Below, piece after piece: positions 52,001 through 61,000 of a stretch of 64,000 bases of DNA. Positions within the stretch are counted from its first letter, which is position 1. Every line of letters begins with the position of its first letter. The notes below the pieces were generated by a model. The model was not told the DNA's origin, searched no databases, and worked only from the letters and a program-made list of their open reading frames with translations. The translations under genes were made by a program, and so were the position numbers. The stretch comes from Xestospongia muta (taxonomy: Eukaryota; Porifera; Demospongiae; Haplosclerida; Petrosiidae). The stretch is from assembly GCA_963693285.1 (NCBI GenBank), contig OY848917.1:34793245-34857244 (forward strand), in the 5' to 3' direction.

Positions 52001-55000
52001 ATGCATGTACACATCATTCTAAATTTTTAGTAGTCTTAATAAAATTAGAGCCACTCCTATTATGCTAATTTGAGGGTACAAGACATCAGGATCAAGTATA
52101 CTATCTACCTGAACATGATATACATATTGTATTTCAAGTACATGCACTTTTTAAAACTAGTTATATTTGTAAGATGTACATTGATGCTCTTATGTCTATA
52201 CACACATGCACAATCATACATAAAAGTAGTAAGGATAATAACTTCATTTTATCATAACATCTATTTAAACAAAATATGTGATGTCAATTCAGATCATTTT
52301 TATAATACAGTTGTATTACAATGTATCGTGTATTCTCTATTTTATACAGCATGGTAGTACAACATTATTCAAAGCATGTTCTAGAGGTGATCATAACACT
52401 GTTGATCTTCTAATTAAAGCTGGTGCTAATGTTGATATTGTTAATAATGTAAGTTTATGATATGACAATGTATATCACTTAATTGATTTGTTTAGAGAGA
52501 AAATAACAAAATAACTAATAACTTACATAAAATTCTTACAATTAACAATTCATAACAGCCAGTAATGATCTTTCTGATATTGTAATAATTGGCACATTAC
52601 ATTGTAGGAGTGAACTAGAAAATTTAAAGATGAGCATATATACTAAAAGCCTAGATCTGAATGCTTGAACTAGAAGAACTATGACTTGTAAATGTGAAAT
52701 TTACAAGTCAATTTGTTTGATCAAAAATAGTCAATAGCTTATGTTTTCAATGTAATTTTATAACAGTTGAATCCATTATATAATATGTGTCACTTGTTAA
52801 AGAAATAAATTCTCTGTCGCCATTTTCTCTATTAAGTGTACAATAACACATTAACTTATTATTATGATGTGATACTATGTCTTGATCTTACTTATGATTT
52901 ATTAATTACAAGATCTATCTATTACATATAATGAAACAATTATCAGAGGAAAGGAAATGTGTATTAACACGATGATATAATGATTTACTAGAGCAAAGTT
53001 AAAATTAAGTGTACTTGACTGCAGTATTTCTGCAAGTATTTCCATATGAGAATGATTCCAGACTTCTTACTATGTAAAGACAACTATGCAGTAAATAGCT
53101 AGCCTCTACCTCTCATGTGTCTTTCCTTTAATGGGTGATATACATTATGTGTTAATATATGTTAGTAGTTCTGTATCTTTCTTATTAATGCCTCGTTTGG
53201 ATATATTGTTTCGAGATGATTAACAATTTAGTTGGAGAAGTTAATATAATGACATGAAGATATGTCATGTGATTAAACCATAGTATTTAACACTTTCTCT
53301 TTTTGCCTTTTTGAATATTTTTACAGGTTATTTGGTAACGTATTTACATGTACATTTCAATGATAAATACAAAGTAAATGATGTTTTGTCTTTATTTATG
53401 TACCATATCATAGTATTGTCTATACCTGTAGTTATTACTACAACTATAACACAGTAGCCTTTCTACCAACCTTATAAATATCAGGAGATTTTGGAGTATA
53501 TTCTAAAACCACATTGTACACATTCTTGTTAAGATTTGATCTAAAAAACAAGCAATGACAAATTTCTAAATAGATGTACATAAATACCAATACAGTGTTT
53601 ATGTACATCTGTTTATTCTCTTTATGTCATATCTTTATTAGTATGGAGAGACTGCACTCCATGTTGCTGCTTACAATAACCATACAGATATTGCACTTCT
53701 TCTGATTGAACATGGCTGTTCTGTTGATGTTAAGAATCATGTGAGTTCATATAGGTTGTAGTACTAGTTAACAAAACCACTTACGGTAGTAGTTCATATG
53801 TTTACATATCTGTAGTCTAGTGAGCTAGCATCTCCTTAGCTGATGGGCAAATATCTCCTCTTTATGAATAAGCTGATGGGTGTAGGAGGGTCTAGACACA
53901 AAGTAGGCCTTCTTGCAGATTGGAATACTTGGAATTTAGAAGAGTAGACTTGTGTTCAGACTACTACAGTCAATTAAAGTCTTGTATTTTTCCATTAACA
54001 ACAAATACAGGAATAATAATGTCCAAGTCCTGTTTCTTGTCATGTTTAGCATTAGTAACTCTAGTTTCAGATGTCATCTGATGATAATAACATTCATGTG
54101 ATAAAAATGGAATTAAGTAATATACTGGTATGCATATAATTTCTGTCCCAATAAAATAGATTAAAGAGATTGACATTGACAATGATTTTTTGTATGTACT
54201 GCAGTGTCAGTAGAAATGAGTTTATGATTGTATATATAATGAATGGAGAAATATCATAGTTGTTTTTGTTTATATGAATGTTAGTTTCAGGCTTGTTAAT
54301 ATTAAATCCTCCAACACTAATCCAAATTTAGTTATCTTCTTTATTAAAGAGAGCATAATATCTCATAGGTCTCTACAGTATCACTAATGGTACTTATAAT
54401 ATCCTTACATGACTTTTAACATAAAATTAATGGATAGTTTAGATTTTATATGATATTGAGGTACCCCTCTGCAAAATAACCTCGAGACATATATAGATAG
54501 AGTAATATTTATTATGGATCCTGTCACTGTCATGCCATAAATTGTCTACCAGGAAAGTTTACAGCATAAGATATGGTCCCTGGACCATTTGTGGTTACTA
54601 CAATATATCTCTTATTGTCATGGTAGTTTGGTAACAAAGCTATCTCAGCCAATCAATTGTATTTATTGTACTTCCAGTCTTCTTTGGAAGAATGTAGAAG
54701 ACTGTCTGTCATACTCAATTTCTAAACCCTAAGCACACATACTCGAGCTATGTCAAATTTAATCACCTGCCCTTTGTTCCTCATCCTCAGTGATTATAAA
54801 TTCCTTTTCATCATGTTATAATATATATAATAAGTCTGGGAATTGTTGTTGTAAAATATTATCCTTGTTGCATCCATGAAATATAGTGCACTAAATTATT
54901 TAAACAATGAAAAATAATAATGATGAATAATGTAAAGAATATTATTATTGTAAAAGCTATATGCAATAGTACAGACTGCAAAATCTGCTTAATAAAAAGC

Positions 55001-58000
55001 TTAATAAAAACAAATATTTAGAATAGCCGACCACCATTTAAATTCAGAGAGCCAAGACACTTTATGCCATCATTCATAAATGTCTTATCTATAATCTCAC
55101 AGTCAGGGTATGTAACACAACTGATAATTTTTTGCGACGCCAGCTTTGAAACTTGATCCCATACTTTACCTGAAGTACTTGTAGCTGCTTTGTCAGAGAA
55201 AAATTTAATTTAAAATAATAGGTACTCATTATATTAAACTTTGAAACTTGTCAAAACTTGATCTAACTGTCCTTAGTTAAATAACCTGGCATTTCCTCAT
55301 AACATACACATCTACATGTATAAAATGTTTTGATCATTGTCAACTTATATGTGTATGATGTTACTGTTTAGATGTAACATATACATGATTATACTTACTA
55401 TTTAATTTGATTTTTCTCACACTACATTTATCTCTGTATATTTATAGGATGGTGAGACTCCTTTTTATGCTGCATCACAGGCAGGTAATAGTGAAATTGT
55501 AGAAGTATTACTAAAGGCTAATGCTAGTACTGACATAGCAAACAAAGTAAGCTTTCTTAATTAAGATAACTATCATATTTTCATGATTACATGACTTAGT
55601 GCTTAATAAAGTCAGAGCTTTTGACCTGGCATTTTAAAATAATGTGTTTATTCAACATAGTTAACAAATGTGAGAATTGATTAGTTGATTTAGTTCAAGC
55701 AACATTGTTGTCAGATCTCACTAAGATAGAAAAATGAGGGTTTTATTACAATAAAATCTTGTGACAACAATATCAGGTGTTCACGATATGGGATGAGGCA
55801 TTGTTACAGATTTGCGTAGATGTTAATGATATTAGGTTAAACTGATAGAGCTACTACAATGTCATTTAGATACGTGAGAGAAATTTGCCTACTAAACCAC
55901 AGTTTTTAGCAAACTCCTATCAAATCTATAGAGTCAAAACAATCACTTAGGACAAAACAATTAGAACTGAACACATTTTCAGACAAGAAAAACTAAAGTC
56001 CACACAACTTACAGCAACTGCTTTTATAGGAAGACTATGGCAACATCTTTGAATTCACAGTAAAGTGCATGCCACACCCCTAGGGATAAAATACCAATCA
56101 CAACAGTCTTTTTGCAGATATAGAAATTGAAGGGGATAAAAAGGAATTGGAGGGAAATGTACTTGTATAAAAGAAATGTAACTTTAAAAAATGATATGAA
56201 TTACAGTATTCAGTTAGAAAATTGTCATTAACGATTTGGAGAGTCATTATTAGTATTATGGTTTATACTAGTATGTGACAGTAATGTTATATGTTGTTTA
56301 GGATGGCAAGACTTTGTAACTTTAAATGTAACTTTAAAAAAAGATAAATTACAGTATTCAGTTGGAAATTATCATTAACGATTTCAAATGCCATCCTCGA
56401 ATATTTGTTGCAACTAATATTCAGGGAAATATAGTATTTATTCAATTATTTGAGTGACAATGTCGAGCAACTTATGTAAAGTATGAAGTAATGCTATCAG
56501 TTAAATGACATAGTGGTACTGTGATGTCATTTTAATACCATTAACAGCTACATTAGTCACAAACCTGATGTCCCCCTCAGACCTATTGTATCTTTTTATT
56601 CGTCATCAACTTACTAACTGTCCAAATACTTATGTCGTCTACTCTCACCATTGGTTGGTAATACTCCCACCCATATTAAGAACTCCAGTGACTTTTCTGC
56701 CTTTGTTAAAACACAGCATTTAGTAGAAGGGACACTTGTGTCCTTTGATGTAGCCTCTCTCTTTACAAAAGTACCAATTGAATTAGCAATTGACGTCACA
56801 AAGGAACAACTCCAAGAAGACAACACCCTAGAGGATAGGACTGTTCTATCCATCAATGACATCATACAGCTTCTTGAGTTCTGCTTCAAAGCCACCTATT
56901 TTTCCTTCCGAGGTAAGTATTATCAACAGATCTTTGGAACAGCTGTGGGTTCTCTGGTCTCTGTGGTCATAGCAGACATGGTGATGGAAAATATAGAACA
57001 AAGGGCCTTAAACTCTACTTCACACCCCCTATCTTTTGGAAGAGATACATAGATGACACCTGTGTCGTATTACTGCCTTCATTGATTGATAGTTTCCATC
57101 AACAACTGAACTCTATTAAACCATCAATCCAATTTACAGTAGAGATAGAATACAATGGTTGTTTGCCTTTTTTGGACATCCTCATCACAAGAGATAGTAA
57201 TGGGTCATTATCCACTGCAGTTTATCGAAAACAGACCCACACTAACCAGTATCTCCAGTTTTCGTCTCACCACCCTTTTTCCCACAAACTATCCGTTGGT
57301 CGCTCCTTATTCTCCAGAGCCTATATGCACTCATCCTCCCTTGTACAACAGGTAGAGGAGGAATCCATCATCTTTCAGGCTCTACTAAAGAATGGATACC
57401 CATCAAATTTCATTAAGAGATGCCAAAAGCAATTAACATCCAAACCAAAGCCACCTATCACTAGTGAACAAAAAACAACCAGAATCCCTATTCCTTATGT
57501 ACAAGGTCAATCTGAGTCTATAAAAAGAGTTCTCTCCCCTCTTAGACCACAAAACACCTTAAGAAAGATTCTATCCAGGCCTAAAGACACTATACCCACC
57601 ACAATGAAGTCTGGTGTAGTTTACCATATTTCCTGCCAAGATTGTGCAGCAAGTTATATTGGACAGACTGGCAGAAATCTATCACAACATATTACTGAAT
57701 ACAGGAGGGCAGTAAAGAAAATGGACACCTTCTTTAGTGCTATGTCTGTACATGTCTGCCAGACAGGTCATTCCATCAACTGGGAGAACCCTTCTATCCT
57801 AGCTCACCATCCTTTCCTCTGGCAGAGTCATTCTTGATTCATGGCACATTAACAACACACATCCATCGATCAACCAAGAAAAAGGCCCCCTTCTTGGTAC
57901 TTACCTCACACTACGATCTAATATGCATGTGAAGCAGCCCCACCCATGAACACATGCCAGCTATAAACACAACAAAGCACTGCACATGTAGCAGTCCACC

Positions 58001-61000
58001 CACGCAACACGTGCAGGAATGCAAGATATAGTATAAATAAGAGCTTTTTGCTCTTAATTTTATTATATCAGCCACTGATGAAGATAGTCGCTCTGACTAT
58101 TGAAACGTTTGGCGTTATCATATATTTTTGTTTGGTGAATAAAAAATGAATATTAGCAACACTAACTTACCCAAACACCCAGGTCTCTTTCTCATAATGA
58201 AGAAACTATATGAAGTAGAAGCATTAAAAGCAGCTCAACAATACATCAAGGCAGAAAAAAGATTGCTTGTCTCTGCCAACACTTAACCTTCAATCAGAGA
58301 TATGTACACTACCATATCCTCCCAAGATATCTCTATCAGAAGCCTCTGGTTCCCTCCACTTATAGATACAAAATTACTTGTAGTACAGGTTTTAAATATC
58401 TTCCTGCTAGGACAAAACTTGATCACTACAGATTACGTCAACTAAAACATGACCAATTTTTCCAACTACACAAACTGCAATACATTCTCAGCCCCTTAAA
58501 TTGAGTATCAATAATGAGGAGGGGAATGAGTGGTGCTGATTGTATACGATGTTAAGCCACCTTCTGGCATGATCCTCAGGTCCGGCAGTACTCAGCCACA
58601 TCTCTGTATATAGTTGGCTAATAGAACCGCTGTAAGATACGTCGCGTCATCTTATCCTGGCCACATGATCAGCTAGGGGAATGGAGTGTGCCAGACTTAG
58701 AACTGTGGCATGACATCCATTTGGAAGCTTGAGTTGCTCTACAGCCATGTCTTCACCATCTCTACCAGGTGGCATCCAATATCTGTACAGTAGACAATCA
58801 CACTAGTAGAATCGTGTTCCACTACCACATATGCTTCCTTCCTGACTGATTCCAATGATGGGTCAGTCCTTTGTAGCATCTTCAATACTTTAGAGTCAAT
58901 CCTTTGAACATGGTTGTCACCTGATCCTCCACTTCTATTGTGCAGCTTCTTGTGTGCTCTCTTCATGTTTATGCTTAATCTTCTCTTCTCTTGAGACTTC
59001 ACAAACAACTCATCATCTATCATCTCACCATCCAATCTGTCTCTTCACTCTTCTTCCTCTTCATCACAAATGTCGGCCTTCACTTCAGCCTTTTGCTCCT
59101 CCTTCATTAACGGGCTTGATACCACTCCACATTCTTCCTCTAATTGTTTTTTTTCAGCCTCCTGTTCCTTCTGTTTCCATACTGTGGCTCTTGTCATTAC
59201 CATGGCCTTCTCTGGTTCCCCTATGCCAGAGTTCTTTTGGGGTAATAGCTCGGGCAGTTGGGACACATCTGTGCCCAACAGTCCTCCAATAGGTAAACAA
59301 TCTGACACAGCAGCTTCAACCTCTATGGGCTTTCCCTTGACTTACATGTGCACCTTTGCCAAGTGGTACAACACTGTGTCTCCATGTGCACAATGCACTT
59401 TAGTAGCTCTTCCTTCAAGAATGCCTCTTCAGGTACTAGTTTTTGATGCACTAGAGTCCTCGAACAACCTGTGTCTAATAAAATATTCTTAACATATTTA
59501 CCCTCTACTGTCCCTGATCTCATTACTCCAGCCTCCTGTTGAGTGTTGTTCTGCTCACAGAACATAGCATTATGAGGACAATGTGAAGAGTAGTGTCCTT
59601 TTTCATGACAATTGTAGCATTCTATATCCTTCTTCCCTCTTTCTGTCCCTTCTACTACCTGGGCCTCCATTTCCAGTACCAGTGGTTGTCAGTATGCCAG
59701 CTTTTGTAGTAGAAGAATCCTTTACCTTATGTCCGGGTTTACCGCATTCATAACACAGCCCACGTTGTCCTCCAGGCTTGGTGAGTCAAGTTGGGGTCCT
59801 CTGGCTTGAAAGTAATCATTGACATACTCTCCAGCCTTTTTGCTCATTTTAGGCTTACGCTCCTTCACCCACACACAGACATAACTAGGAAGCATCTGGA
59901 TCAACTGCTCCATCACGAGTATGTCCTTCACTGCTTTTACGTACGTCATTGCATCTCTGCATTCATTTATCCATCAAATCACTCAATCTCACTGCAAACT
60001 CTCTGTTCGATTCTGCTTGCTTTCTCCTGGCTTGTCTGAACTGTTGTCAGTAGTTCTCCTCATTCACACCATACCTTTTCAGGATTGTCTCTTTCACCTT
60101 TGTATAATCTTTTGCATCATTGGGTGTCTGCTCTTCATATGCTTGTTGAACTCAATCAATAGGCTGAGGTGCCAGCTTGAATGATCATCGTGTGGTCCAC
60201 CAAGCCCTTTCAAATGTAGTTAGGTATGCTTCAATGTCATTCTCTTCTGTTAACTTGGTCATCCTAGCCTCTTTCTCCATTTCATGCATACTACGAGACC
60301 ATAGGCGGCTGCAGAACTGCAACTCCACCCGGGCAGAAAAAGGGGTGTGGTCCACATTGGGGTGTGGTTAAGTTTATTTATTAATATTATTAATGTGAAA
60401 GGAGCTACTGTTTTTATGAGTCTGTGAAAACTTTAAAAGTAGTTCGTCAAGAATGTCCCAAAGTTTGCTAGACACATCTCTTTCGATGTGCAGTAGAGCC
60501 AAGTTACAGAGATGTTCCTGCGTGTTTCCAATCACAGAAATCACTGTACGTTAGACATCTATCAGCATTAACTCCAAAAAACGGCAAGTCATAAAATCAC
60601 TGCAATTTTAGACATGGAAGATGTACTGTATGATTTTTCATACTGTGTGACAGTGACCTTGTGCTCCTGTGCATCAGTGCATGGTGTGCTTGAATCTTGA
60701 TCATGCAACATGCAACATGCTCCAGGCTTGTTTGTACAAGTTATTCTTACTATCAGTATCTTCCTCTTGGGAATCTGTTATCATTATTTAGAATTGCTTG
60801 GTCAAGTCAACCCGGTCATTGCCCGTGTATGCCCGGGCCTGCAGCCGCCTATTACGAGACTCTAGACCACCTTCTCCATTTCCTTGAACTCCTTCCACCA
60901 GCTTCTGTAATAGCACCATCTGCTGTTTAGACTCTTCTTCTCGCCTATTTTGTTCTACTTGTAACTCTGCTTCCTTCCTTCATTGTTCTTTCTCTCTTCG

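Larger units (their letters stand above)
56558..58140 (+). mobile_element. Penelope-like element (PLE), 5'-truncated
   Basis: It begins inside the reverse transcriptase at HKPDVPLRPIV and continues through the RT and a C-terminal GIY-YIG endonuclease to a tail with a hammerhead-like core (58075-58106). RT plus GIY-YIG fusion is diagnostic of Penelope-like elements. One in-frame stop (TAA near 56612) and one frameshift near 57010-57045 disable it. The codon use is much more GC-rich than in the flanks. It inserted close to the truncated ankyrin exon. Confidence 0.8.

Noticed and set aside
59791..60184. Plus-strand frames opposite the gypsy Gag
   Set aside because: They are antisense to a recognisable Gag and protease and have no independent motif.
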